Below are positions 43,447 to 50,016 of a DNA stretch of 50,016 nucleotides, in pieces (positions within the stretch are counted from its first letter, which is position 1; each line of letters starts with the position of its first letter). The notes beneath the pieces were generated by a model that had not been told where the DNA came from, ran no database searches, and saw only the letters and a program-made list of their open reading frames with translations. Source of the stretch: Myxococcales bacterium (GTDB lineage: Bacteria; Myxococcota_A; Polyangia; Polyangiales; Ga0077539). Both the position numbers and the translations under genes were made by a program. The stretch covers positions 1-50,016 of the forward strand of contig JAUSAZ010000071.1 of assembly GCA_030652255.1 (NCBI GenBank), in the 5' to 3' direction.

Positions 43447-44994
43447 TCAGTAGTGCACGCCCGAGGCGATCTCCCGGGAGGCCGGGAAGCCGCGGCCCGC
43501 CCACGCGGCGTCGAGGGCGTCCATGGCGAGCTCCCAGCGGCGCGCCGCGGCGCGGCCTCGCGGGTCGTCGAAGGCGTAGGTCACGTCGCGCAGCGAGGTG
43601 ATCACCGCGGGGCGGAAGAACATCGCGTGCGCGAGCGTCACCCGGAAGGAGTCCTCCGGCGCGACGAGCGCGTCGGGGTCGAGCGCCTCCACGGGCCCCG
43701 CCGCGGGCATCGCCCGGCGCAGCCGCCAGGGCATCTTCTCGAGCGCGATGGCGGCGAAGCTGTGGTGGTCCGCCGTGTGGAAGGTCGACACCGTGCACAG
43801 GTAGGTGGCCGCCGCGCGCGCGAGCTCGCCCTCCGCCGCGATGCGCCGCCCGTCGGGGAACCCTGGCAGCCACGCGGCGATGTGGTCCGCCCAGGCCCGC
43901 ACGTCGGGGTCGCCCGGAGCCACGCCCGCGAGCGCCTCGCCGGCGAAGCGCACCCAGGCGTCGAGCCAGGCCCGGCGGAAGCGCCCGTAGGGGACGTGCT
44001 CGCCGGTGAAGAGGTCGCCGAAGCGCCACGCGGGCCATGCGGTGTTGCCCTCGACGCCGCCCTTCCCGGCGGCCACCATGCGATGCATCCCCTCGGTGGT
44101 GTACGGGAAGGGGTTGTAGAGCTCGCGCTGCGAGTTGTGGATCGCCGACCGGCGGTGATGGATCACCGACTCGTGGAGCCCGAGGGTGAAGCGGGTGTGC
44201 GGCTCGATGAGCCTGCGCAGCGGGTGCCGCTTCGGGAGCGCCGAGCGGGTGACGGCGTTGATGACGTCCGCGGGGAAGTGCAGCCGCGGGTGCGCCGCGG
44301 TCACCAGCCGGAGCTGCGCGCCCTGCAGGGCGTACCAGCGCGCGAGCCGCCACGCGTCGCCCTCGTCGGGCGTGACGACGCGCTCGTGCACCCGCACCGC
44401 GGCCACGGCCCAGGCCTCCCCGGCGCGGCGCACCAGCACGATCACCGGAGCGGCGTGCAGGCCGGGGAGGAGCTCCCCGAGGGCGACGATGGAGAAGTCG
44501 AGCGTGGCCCACGGGCCCGGCGCGCGGGCCATCACGGGGTGGAAGTCCGGGTGCGGCGGGCGCTCGTCGGCGGTCTGCACGAACTGCCCGAGGCTCGTGG
44601 CGGTGAGCAGCGCGGCGAGCTCGCGGTCGTCGACGTCGACGAGCCGGGGGCCCCGCAGCGCCCGCGCCGCCGCCGCGGGGACCTCCTGCACCAGCTGCCG
44701 GAGGTAGCGCGCGACGATGAAGCGCGCGTGGTCGAGGCGGTCCTCCGCGGGGACGTTGAGCACCGGGGCGTAGAAGCCGGGGTCGATCACCGGCGCCTGC
44801 GGCCACGGCCCGCGGAGGCCGCGCGGGGGATCCGGCGGCGGCGCGGGGATGCGGCCGGCGCCCCAGGGCATCGGGGCGAGCCGGGGCGAGTCCGTCCAGG
44901 TGGCGGGCGCGCGGAGCAGCACGCCGGTGAGCGAGAGGATCTCCTCGACGGCGCTGCCAGAGCGCGCGTGCAGGCGGGGGTCGGGTGCGTTCAT
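43447..44994 (-). CDS. Lipoxygenase-like metalloprotein
   Basis: 515 residues from ATG 44994, with GGAGG six bases upstream and a 4-bp overlap with the preceding gene. His235, His239, His257 and His266 form H-x3-H-x17-H-x8-H, matching the lipoxygenase signature apart from x3 for x4 in the first gap; some fungal manganese lipoxygenases also have H-x3-H. The segment HPLRRLIEPHTRFTLGL matches the family. His406 and His410 (FHTADHH) fit the second metal-ligand pair. The usual C-terminal Ile is Tyr515, though its carboxylate could still bind metal. The family dioxygenates polyunsaturated fatty acids; the substrate here is unknown. No N-terminal PLAT domain is evident. Confidence 0.72.
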   Translation of the reverse strand: MNAPDPRLHARSGSAVEEILSLTGVLLRAPATWTDSPRLAPMPWGAGRIPAPPPDPPRGLRGPWPQAPVIDPGFYAPVLNVPAEDRLDHARFIVARYLRQLVQEVPAAAARALRGPRLVDVDDRELAALLTATSLGQFVQTADERPPHPDFHPVMARAPGPWATLDFSIVALGELLPGLHAAPVIVLVRRAGEAWAVAAVRVHERVVTPDEGDAWRLARWYALQGAQLRLVTAAHPRLHFPADVINAVTRSALPKRHPLRRLIEPHTRFTLGLHESVIHHRRSAIHNSQRELYNPFPYTTEGMHRMVAAGKGGVEGNTAWPAWRFGDLFTGEHVPYGRFRRAWLDAWVRFAGEALAGVAPGDPDVRAWADHIAAWLPGFPDGRRIAAEGELARAAATYLCTVSTFHTADHHSFAAIALEKMPWRLRRAMPAAGPVEALDPDALVAPEDSFRVTLAHAMFFRPAVITSLRDVTYAFDDPRGRAAARRWELAMDALDAAWAGRGFPASREIASGVHY

Positions 44995-45863
44995 GGGTGC
45001 CTCCGTGGGGGGGCGTTCATCGGCGCGCGGAGAAGCGCGGGGCGGCTGGCTTCTTCCCAGGCCTCGAGGGTCAGGTCGTGGAGCGAGCCCCCGGCGGGGA
45101 CGGCGTCGCGGGCGAGCAGGAAGTACGGCGCCATGGCCAGGGCGCAGCCGGTCTCCCCGGGGCCCACGACCGTCGCCGCGGTGCCGACGAAGACCTCGCG
45201 GTAGCGCACGCGCTGGTTGGTGCCGACCTCCAGCACGGCCTGCGCGAGGCACTCCAGGGCCGCGGCGCGGTGCGCGTCGGGGTCGTCGGCGCCGGGCACG
45301 AAGCCGACGTCTTCCATCAGCAGGCAGGCGCTGCGGGCGCGGTCTTCGGGGATGCCGATGCCCAGGCCCGCGTAGAGGACGCCGGGCTCGCTGGCGGTGC
45401 GGCTCTTCATGGCGGCCGGGACGTGCGACCCGGGCATGAAGGGGAAGCGCGGGTCGCCGACCGGGCCCGTGAGCGCGGCGAAGGCGCCGAGGAGGCCGTC
45501 GAGGTCGAAGGCCTCCGCGCGCTGGGCGCCGCGGGCGACGTCGCCGAGGCGGCGGTGGCCGGCGGCGGGGGGGCACGCGTCGTAGCCCCAGATGAGCCCG
45601 TGCGGGCCGCAGAAGGACGACACGGTGATGGCGTTGAGCTGGCCGAGGTTGGCGCGGGCGACCTCGGCCAGGTCGAAGGCGTTGGTCTCGTCGAGCTTCG
45701 TCGAGCCCGGGCTCGGGAACATGTTCCGGCAGACGCCGGTGGTCAGCGAGATGCCCAGGAGGTGCGAGGGGGACGCGCTGGCGAAATACCCCTCGCAGTG
45801 TTCGGCGTGGCGGCTCAGGAGCGCCGCGGGGTCGCGGCGCAGGACGTCGTGTCGGCTCATCAT
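44991..45863 (-). CDS. Pyruvoyl-dependent histidine decarboxylase-like proenzyme
   Basis: 290 residues from ATG 45863 (GAAGAGGT upstream). It aligns along its length with the Lactobacillus pyruvoyl histidine decarboxylase as I recall it: NLGQLNAITVSSFCG with IWGYD, then PGSHVPAA, CLLMEDVG, and VGPGETGCALAMAPYFLL with AGGS. Self-cleavage in that family occurs between two serines and turns the second into the pyruvoyl cofactor; here they are Ser82-Ser83. Glu184 in MEDVG matches the catalytic Glu. Expected product is a two-chain amine-forming decarboxylase; histidine as substrate is inferred. Arginine decarboxylase of the pyruvoyl type is much shorter. It lies 32 bp after the amidinotransferase-like gene and overlaps the lipoxygenase-like gene by ATGA. 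Confidence 0.78.
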   Translation of the reverse strand: MMSRHDVLRRDPAALLSRHAEHCEGYFASASPSHLLGISLTTGVCRNMFPSPGSTKLDETNAFDLAEVARANLGQLNAITVSSFCGPHGLIWGYDACPPAAGHRRLGDVARGAQRAEAFDLDGLLGAFAALTGPVGDPRFPFMPGSHVPAAMKSRTASEPGVLYAGLGIGIPEDRARSACLLMEDVGFVPGADDPDAHRAAALECLAQAVLEVGTNQRVRYREVFVGTAATVVGPGETGCALAMAPYFLLARDAVPAGGSLHDLTLEAWEEASRPALLRAPMNAPPRRHP

Positions 45864-45895
45864 GGATGACCTCTTCGGTGTGCGGCGCGCGGGCG

Positions 45896-47029
45896 CTATT
45901 GCCGGGGGAAGTAGTCCTCGCAGGACCCCTCGCGGTGCACGTCGGCGGTGGCGCAGTGGAGGCTGCCGCCGAAGGCGTACACGTTGCGAAAGGGCACCGG
46001 GATGACCTCGAAGCCGAGCCGCGAGAGCTGCTCGTTCTGGTAGACCTCGGTCTCCTCCACGATGACCGTCTTCGGGTCGAGGAGGAGGAAGTTCATCGAG
46101 AGCCAGACGCTGTAGTAACAGAGCGGCATCTGGCGCTCGTGCGCGGGCTTCGCGGCCATCACGACCTCCCAGCCGTTGCGCTCGAAGAGCTTCTCCATGC
46201 CGGGCTCCATCACCAGCGGGCGGTTGGGGTTGGCCAGCATGAGCCCCGGCCGCAGCGGGACGAGGGAGCAGTCGATGTGCACGGGGTCGGGGTCGTTGCG
46301 GAAGTTCACCCGGTGCACCCGGTGCTCGGGGAAGTGCCGGCGCAGCCAGTCGATGCCCTTGAGGTTGGTGGTGAACCCGTGCTGCACGAAGAGGTCGCGG
46401 CCGCAGCGCGTGGCGTCCGCGGCGTCGAAGAGGATCTCCTCCTCGGTGGTGACGAAATCGAGCGCGTCGGCCTTGGAGATGATGCGGTCGAAGTCCGCGA
46501 TGCTGGTGGTGAAGTAGTCGGGCTTGTAGCTGCGCGCCGAGAGCCGCGGGCGCGGGGCGGCGGTGTGGCGCATCCGGGGGTCGGCCTCGAAGTAGCGCTG
46601 CAGCAGCGGGCGGTACGCGAGGTACTCGAACCACCGCGAGCGGTACGACATGGTGGCCTCGAGCATCTCGCTGCCGACGGTGAGCAGGATGTCCCGCGCC
46701 GGCATGCAGCCGAGCATCGACGGGTGCTCGAAGTCCGGCGTGACGACCGGGCGCTCGAAGGCGATGGGCGTCGGTCGGTCGACGCGCACGCCGCGGCGGC
46801 GCATCACGTCGGCGACGTGGTCGAGCTCCTCGTTGGCGCGGTCGACGAGCTCCTGCGGGAGCCTCCCCGTCATGCCGGCGTAGGCCGGGTCTTCGACGGG
46901 GTCGTAGTGGATGGCGGGCTCGGAGACGGGGAAGCACCCGCCGTCGGCCACGCCGAGGATGACGTGGCGGAGCGGGTCCCACTCGTTCCATGAGCTGACG
47001 ACGATGCGGTCGGTGGTCGGCGTGGTCAT
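45896..47029 (-). CDS. Arginine:glycine amidinotransferase-like enzyme
   Basis: 377 residues from ATG 47029. Members move the amidino group of arginine to an amine acceptor through a Cys intermediate. It has the family opening SSWNEWDPLRHVILG (12-26), the catalytic Asp region FDAAD (201-205) followed by GRDLFVQ, catalytic His251 in HIDCSLVPLRPG, and nucleophile Cys359 in FGGSLHCATAD. The catalytic set is intact. Relatives include GATM (creatine synthesis) and amidinotransferases of streptomycin and cylindrospermopsin pathways; the acceptor here is unknown. First gene of the cluster with the decarboxylase-like and lipoxygenase-like genes. Confidence 0.88.
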   Translation of the reverse strand: MTTPTTDRIVVSSWNEWDPLRHVILGVADGGCFPVSEPAIHYDPVEDPAYAGMTGRLPQELVDRANEELDHVADVMRRRGVRVDRPTPIAFERPVVTPDFEHPSMLGCMPARDILLTVGSEMLEATMSYRSRWFEYLAYRPLLQRYFEADPRMRHTAAPRPRLSARSYKPDYFTTSIADFDRIISKADALDFVTTEEEILFDAADATRCGRDLFVQHGFTTNLKGIDWLRRHFPEHRVHRVNFRNDPDPVHIDCSLVPLRPGLMLANPNRPLVMEPGMEKLFERNGWEVVMAAKPAHERQMPLCYYSVWLSMNFLLLDPKTVIVEETEVYQNEQLSRLGFEVIPVPFRNVYAFGGSLHCATADVHREGSCEDYFPRQ

Positions 47030-47109
47030 TGGGGTGCGCTGGGCTCCTCCGGGCGGCACGAGCGCCGTCCCGATCTCCCCGCACCCATAGAGCGCCCCGC
47101 CCCCTCGGG

Positions 47110-47128
47110 CCGATGTCAGCCGATATCA
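47110..47128. repeat. Tandem 9-bp direct repeat in a divergent promoter region
   Basis: CCGATGTCA and CCGATATCA, spaced exactly 10 bp start to start (one helical turn), between the amidinotransferase-like gene and kinase module C. Candidate regulator-binding half-sites; no further evidence. Confidence 0.4.
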
Positions 47129-47130
47129 CC

Positions 47131-47146
47131 CCGCGCCCGGGCGCGG
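47131..47146. repeat. 16-bp perfect palindrome in a divergent promoter region
   Basis: CCGCGCCCGGGCGCGG reads the same on both strands. It lies next to the tandem repeat and 31 bp before the kinase C start. Possibly an operator; GC-rich palindromes can arise by chance in such DNA. Confidence 0.4.
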
Positions 47147-47177
47147 ACGTAGTCCGTCAGCGGCAGGGTGCAGGGGT

Positions 47178-48707
47178 TTGACAGCGGTCGCGGCGTCCGC
47201 GAAGAGTGCCGACGCGGTGGCCGATCAACCCACAATCCCCCAGCTCAACGACCGCTGGGAGCCCATCGAGCCCATCGGCACCGGGGCCATGGGGGAGGTC
47301 TGGCGGGGCAGGCACCGGGTGCTCGGCCACGACGTCGCCATCAAGCTGATGAAGCACTCGGCGGCGCGCGACGAAAACCTCGTCGCCCGCTTCGTGCGCG
47401 AGGCCCGCATCGCGGCGCAGCTCCGGCACCGGCACATCGCGCGGGTGGAGGACTTCGGCACCACCGACGACGGCCGGCCCTTCCTGGTGATGGAGCTGCT
47501 CAAGGGCGAGTCGCTCGAAGACCGTCTGCAGGCGCACGGGCAGGTCGACCCCTACCTGGCGCTCACGGTGGCCCGGCACGTCGGCGCGGCCTGCGACGCG
47601 GCCCACGCGGCGGGCATCGTGCACCGCGACCTCAAGCCCTCCAACTGCTTCCTGGTGACCGAGGACAACACCCCGGTGGTGAAGGTCATCGACTTCGGCG
47701 TGGCGCGCTGGGCCGACGGGATGAAGCTCACCCAGCACGACGGCGACAAAGGTCCGATGCTGCTCGGGACGCCGTCGTACATGGCCCCCGAGCAGATCGG
47801 CGGCGACCCCGACATCGACGGCCGGGCCGACCTCTGGTCGCTCGCGGCGATGCTCTACGAGCTGCTCACCGGGCGGCTGCCCTTCGAGGCCACCACGCTC
47901 CCGGCGCTCTTCTTCGCGGTCACCATGGGCACCGCGCCGCCGCCGACGCGCTACGCGCCGGCCCTCGGGGCGGGGGTCGACGCGTGGGCGGTGCGGGCCT
48001 TCTCGCGCGAGCGGGCGGGGCGCTACCCCACCGGCCACGCCCTCGCCGAGGCCCTCGCCGAGGCCCTGGCGTCCATGTCGCTCGGGCGCGCGTCGATGCC
48101 CGCCACCCGCGAGACCCCGGCGGTCGTCGCGCCCACCGAGCTGGCCTTCCCGGCGATCACCGCCGCGGGGCCCGCCGAGCGCTCCTTCGTGCCGCGGCCC
48201 TCGTTTCCCGGGGGCGAGGCGCGCTCCACCTTCGAGGCCGTCACCCGCTCGGGGCCGTCGTACGGCCGCGAGAGCGCCGTCGCCGCCGCCCCGCCGCAGC
48301 GTCGCGCGACCCTGGTGATGGCCCTCACCGCGGGCCTCGTCGTCGGCCTCGGCCTCACCGCGTGGCTCAGCCAGCGTGAGCCCGACGCCCGCGCCCCGCA
48401 CGCCGCCGCGTCCACTGCGGCGCCGCCCGTCGTCGCCCCGGCGCCCGCCGCGCCCGTCGTCGTCGCTGCGCCTGCGCCTGTCGCCCCCGTCGCTGCGCCC
48501 AGCGCACCCGCCGCGCCCGTCGTCGCTGCACCCGCTGTCGCTGCGCCGGTGGTCGATCGCCGCCCGACCGTGGTGCGCCCGCCGCCCGTCGCGCGCCCGC
48601 TCGCGCCCTCGCACGATCTCTCGCCCGCCCCGATGGTGCTGGCGCCGCCTGCCGTCGCCCCACCGCCCCGAAGCCCGCCGCGGGCGTACAACCCGGAAGA
48701 GCCATGA
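47178..48707 (+). CDS. Membrane-anchored Ser/Thr protein kinase (module C)
   Basis: 509 residues from TTG 47178; GTG 47217 is an alternative start. Kinase domain (about 27-300): glycine loop GTGAMGEV (34-41), Lys56, HRDLKPSN (149-156), DFG (172-174) and GTPSYMAPEQ. All catalytic residues are present. A linker leads to a membrane helix (about 375-395) and a long Ala/Pro/Val-rich extracytoplasmic tail of repeated AAPVVAAP-type units. It overlaps the next gene by ATGA and is divergent from the amidinotransferase cluster. Confidence 0.92.
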   Translation: MTAVAASAKSADAVADQPTIPQLNDRWEPIEPIGTGAMGEVWRGRHRVLGHDVAIKLMKHSAARDENLVARFVREARIAAQLRHRHIARVEDFGTTDDGRPFLVMELLKGESLEDRLQAHGQVDPYLALTVARHVGAACDAAHAAGIVHRDLKPSNCFLVTEDNTPVVKVIDFGVARWADGMKLTQHDGDKGPMLLGTPSYMAPEQIGGDPDIDGRADLWSLAAMLYELLTGRLPFEATTLPALFFAVTMGTAPPPTRYAPALGAGVDAWAVRAFSRERAGRYPTGHALAEALAEALASMSLGRASMPATRETPAVVAPTELAFPAITAAGPAERSFVPRPSFPGGEARSTFEAVTRSGPSYGRESAVAAAPPQRRATLVMALTAGLVVGLGLTAWLSQREPDARAPHAAASTAAPPVVAPAPAAPVVVAAPAPVAPVAAPSAPAAPVVAAPAVAAPVVDRRPTVVRPPPVARPLAPSHDLSPAPMVLAPPAVAPPPRSPPRAYNPEEP

Positions 48708-49732
48708 CCCGTCTGCCTGGAGCCCGCGCGGCGTTGTTCGGTGTGAGCCTCGCGCTCGGCGTGGTGGCGCTGCCTCCCGCGGCCGACGCGCAGGTGGTGA
48801 TGGACGGCCGCGCGCTCTTCCAGCAGGGGAGGGCGGCCTACGATGGTCAGCGCTGGGAGGAGGCGCTGGGGCTCTTCCGCCAGTCGATGACGGCGCTCCC
48901 GTCGCCCAACACGCGGCTGTACGTCGGCCGCTGCCTGCGCGCGCTCGGGCGCTACGGCGAGGCCTGGCAGGAGCTGTCCCGCGCGGCCACCGAGGCCAAC
49001 GCGCGCCGGGCGCAGGAGCCGCGGTTCACGCCCACGGCGGAGGCCGCGCTGGCCGAGTCGATGGCCCTCACCGACCGCATCGCCTACGTGGTGGTGGAGG
49101 TGCCCGAGGCGCCCCCCGGCACGACGGTCACGCTCAACGGGCGGGTGCTCTCCAACGAGGAGTTCAGCACCCTGCTGGCGGTGGACGGCACCACCGCGGC
49201 GGTCGAGGCCGTGGCGCCGGGGGTGGTTCCCTACCGCGGGACGAGCCAGGTGTCCGCGGGGCACCAGGCGCGCTTCGTGGTGCGCTTCGGGGCGCCCAAC
49301 GCCGCCGTGGCGACCACCGAGTCGCAGCCCATGGTCACCCTGGTGCAGTCGGGCATGAACCGCCCGACGCTGGTCTCCACCGACGGGGGCGCGAACCCGT
49401 GGCGCTCGGTGGGCCTCTCGGCGCTGGGCGTGGGCGTGGCGCTGGGCATCGGCGGCGTGGTCACCGCGGTGCTGGCGCAGGGCAACGAGAGCACGCTGCT
49501 GGAGCAGTGCGGCGGCGGGGGCTGCGGCGCGGGCATCACCCCGGCGCAGCGCGCGCTCGTCGACGAGGGCAACACCCTCGTCACGGCGACCAACGCCCTC
49601 TGGATCTCCGGCGGCGTGCTGGCGGCCGCGGGCCTGGTGACCTTCCTGGTGGCCGGTGGGCGCAGCGACGAGGTGTTCACGCCGACGCTGGCGGTGGGCC
49701 TCGGCACGGTGGGGCTACGCGGGCGGTTCTAG
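48704..49732 (+). CDS. Exported TPR/PEGA-like protein of kinase module C
   Basis: 342 residues. ATG 48704 overlaps the kinase stop by 4 bp. Signal peptide (1-29, ADA-Q), TPR-like helices (about 35-120; FQQGRAAYDGQRWEEALGLF), a PEGA-like beta domain (about 125-190), a linker, then two membrane helices (about 238-258 and 293-313) with a Cys pair (QCGGGGC) in the intervening loop. Third copy of the kinase-partner architecture in the window. Confidence 0.78.
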   Translation: MTRLPGARAALFGVSLALGVVALPPAADAQVVMDGRALFQQGRAAYDGQRWEEALGLFRQSMTALPSPNTRLYVGRCLRALGRYGEAWQELSRAATEANARRAQEPRFTPTAEAALAESMALTDRIAYVVVEVPEAPPGTTVTLNGRVLSNEEFSTLLAVDGTTAAVEAVAPGVVPYRGTSQVSAGHQARFVVRFGAPNAAVATTESQPMVTLVQSGMNRPTLVSTDGGANPWRSVGLSALGVGVALGIGGVVTAVLAQGNESTLLEQCGGGGCGAGITPAQRALVDEGNTLVTATNALWISGGVLAAAGLVTFLVAGGRSDEVFTPTLAVGLGTVGLRGRF

Positions 49733-50016
49733 GGCGGTGGGCCGACGGGTTGAGCAGGGCGTTTCGCGAGCCCCCTCACCGCGCTGCCGCGCGCCCTCAC
49801 CCCCGCGGGGCGCTCATCGTTGCCCTCTTCGAGCGCAATCTGCTTCCAGGCTGGGGTTCCGCGCGATGGCGCGTCACCCCAGGCAATAACAGGAGGGCCG
49901 CCCCGGACGGTGTCCGGGGCTCCGAACGGCCGTCTCTGTGCGCAGGTCGCCGGGGCCGCTGTCGAGCGAACGGAGGGTGCCCCGCCGGACGTGGACGCGG
50001 CGCCTCCGGCGCGGAT
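49733..50016. other. Non-coding right end of the window
   Basis: No convincing gene in these 284 bases. The only structure is the hairpin listed separately. The coding region of the next gene presumably begins beyond the window. Confidence 0.5.
49900..49920. terminator. Strong hairpin after kinase module C
   Basis: GCCCCGGAC-GGT-GTCCGGGGC, a perfect 9-bp stem with a 3-base loop, 167 bp after the last stop. No T-tract follows. It may end transcription of the module or belong to the next gene's leader. Confidence 0.4.

Noticed and set aside
43447..44994. Heme peroxidase or cupin oxygenase for the His-rich protein
   Set aside because: The H-x17-H-x8-H spacing with HPL and PHTRFTL is specific to lipoxygenases.
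44991..45863. Pyruvoyl-dependent arginine decarboxylase
   Set aside because: That family is much shorter and the aligned blocks fit histidine decarboxylase better, though the neighbouring amidinotransferase uses arginine.

Overview
The window is very GC-rich, densely coding DNA that looks like a myxobacterium-type genome (Myxococcota, probably Polyangia). This is an inference from content: three eukaryote-like Ser/Thr kinases, an FHA-sigma54 activator, MopE-like and Cys-rich repeat lipoproteins, delta-60 and RCC1 repeat lipoproteins, an Rsm22-type methyltransferase, and many lipoproteins with an Asp/Ala-rich stalk. No insertion sequence, integrase, CRISPR array or phage gene was recognised. 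Only one gene is cut by the window edge.

Layout. 1-2847 (-) is one long Cys-rich tandem-repeat lipoprotein that continues past the left edge. 2962-11817 is mostly housekeeping: an OmpA/TSP3 outer-membrane protein; the rplM-rpsI-argC-nudix-nadK run on the minus strand; a polyprenyl-phosphate sugar transferase with a BY-kinase-like ATPase (exopolysaccharide start and control); and a CysQ-like phosphatase operon with two small unknown proteins. 11939-16052 holds a MopE/YfaP-like lipoprotein, an Rsm22-like methyltransferase, a short ccm operon (ccmC, a CcmD-like protein, a 43-residue membrane peptide), a degenerate Fic protein and tRNA-Ala(CGC) with its promoter. 16215-23853 carries gcdH, typA, a flavin disulfide-reductase-family protein without redox cysteines, a Tat-exported PhoD-like phosphatase and an unknown membrane protein. 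23870-28423 has two paralogous delta-60 lipoproteins either side of an RCC1 lipoprotein.

The right half is signalling and envelope biology. Three times (30-32 kb, 37.9-40.2 kb, 47.2-49.7 kb) a membrane-anchored Ser/Thr kinase gene overlaps by 4 bp the next gene, which encodes an exported helical-repeat/PEGA-like protein with two C-terminal membrane helices and a Cys-pair loop between them. One module is followed by an FHA-sigma54 activator and one by an RCC1 lipoprotein.

The most unusual locus is 42412-47029 (-): an arginine:glycine amidinotransferase-like enzyme, a protein closely resembling pyruvoyl-dependent histidine decarboxylase (Ser-Ser self-cleavage site intact), a lipoxygenase-like metalloprotein, and an FHA-winged-helix regulator. 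The genes are tightly packed or overlapping and face kinase module C across a palindrome-bearing intergenic region. I know of no described pathway with this combination; it may make an amine- or guanidine-containing metabolite.
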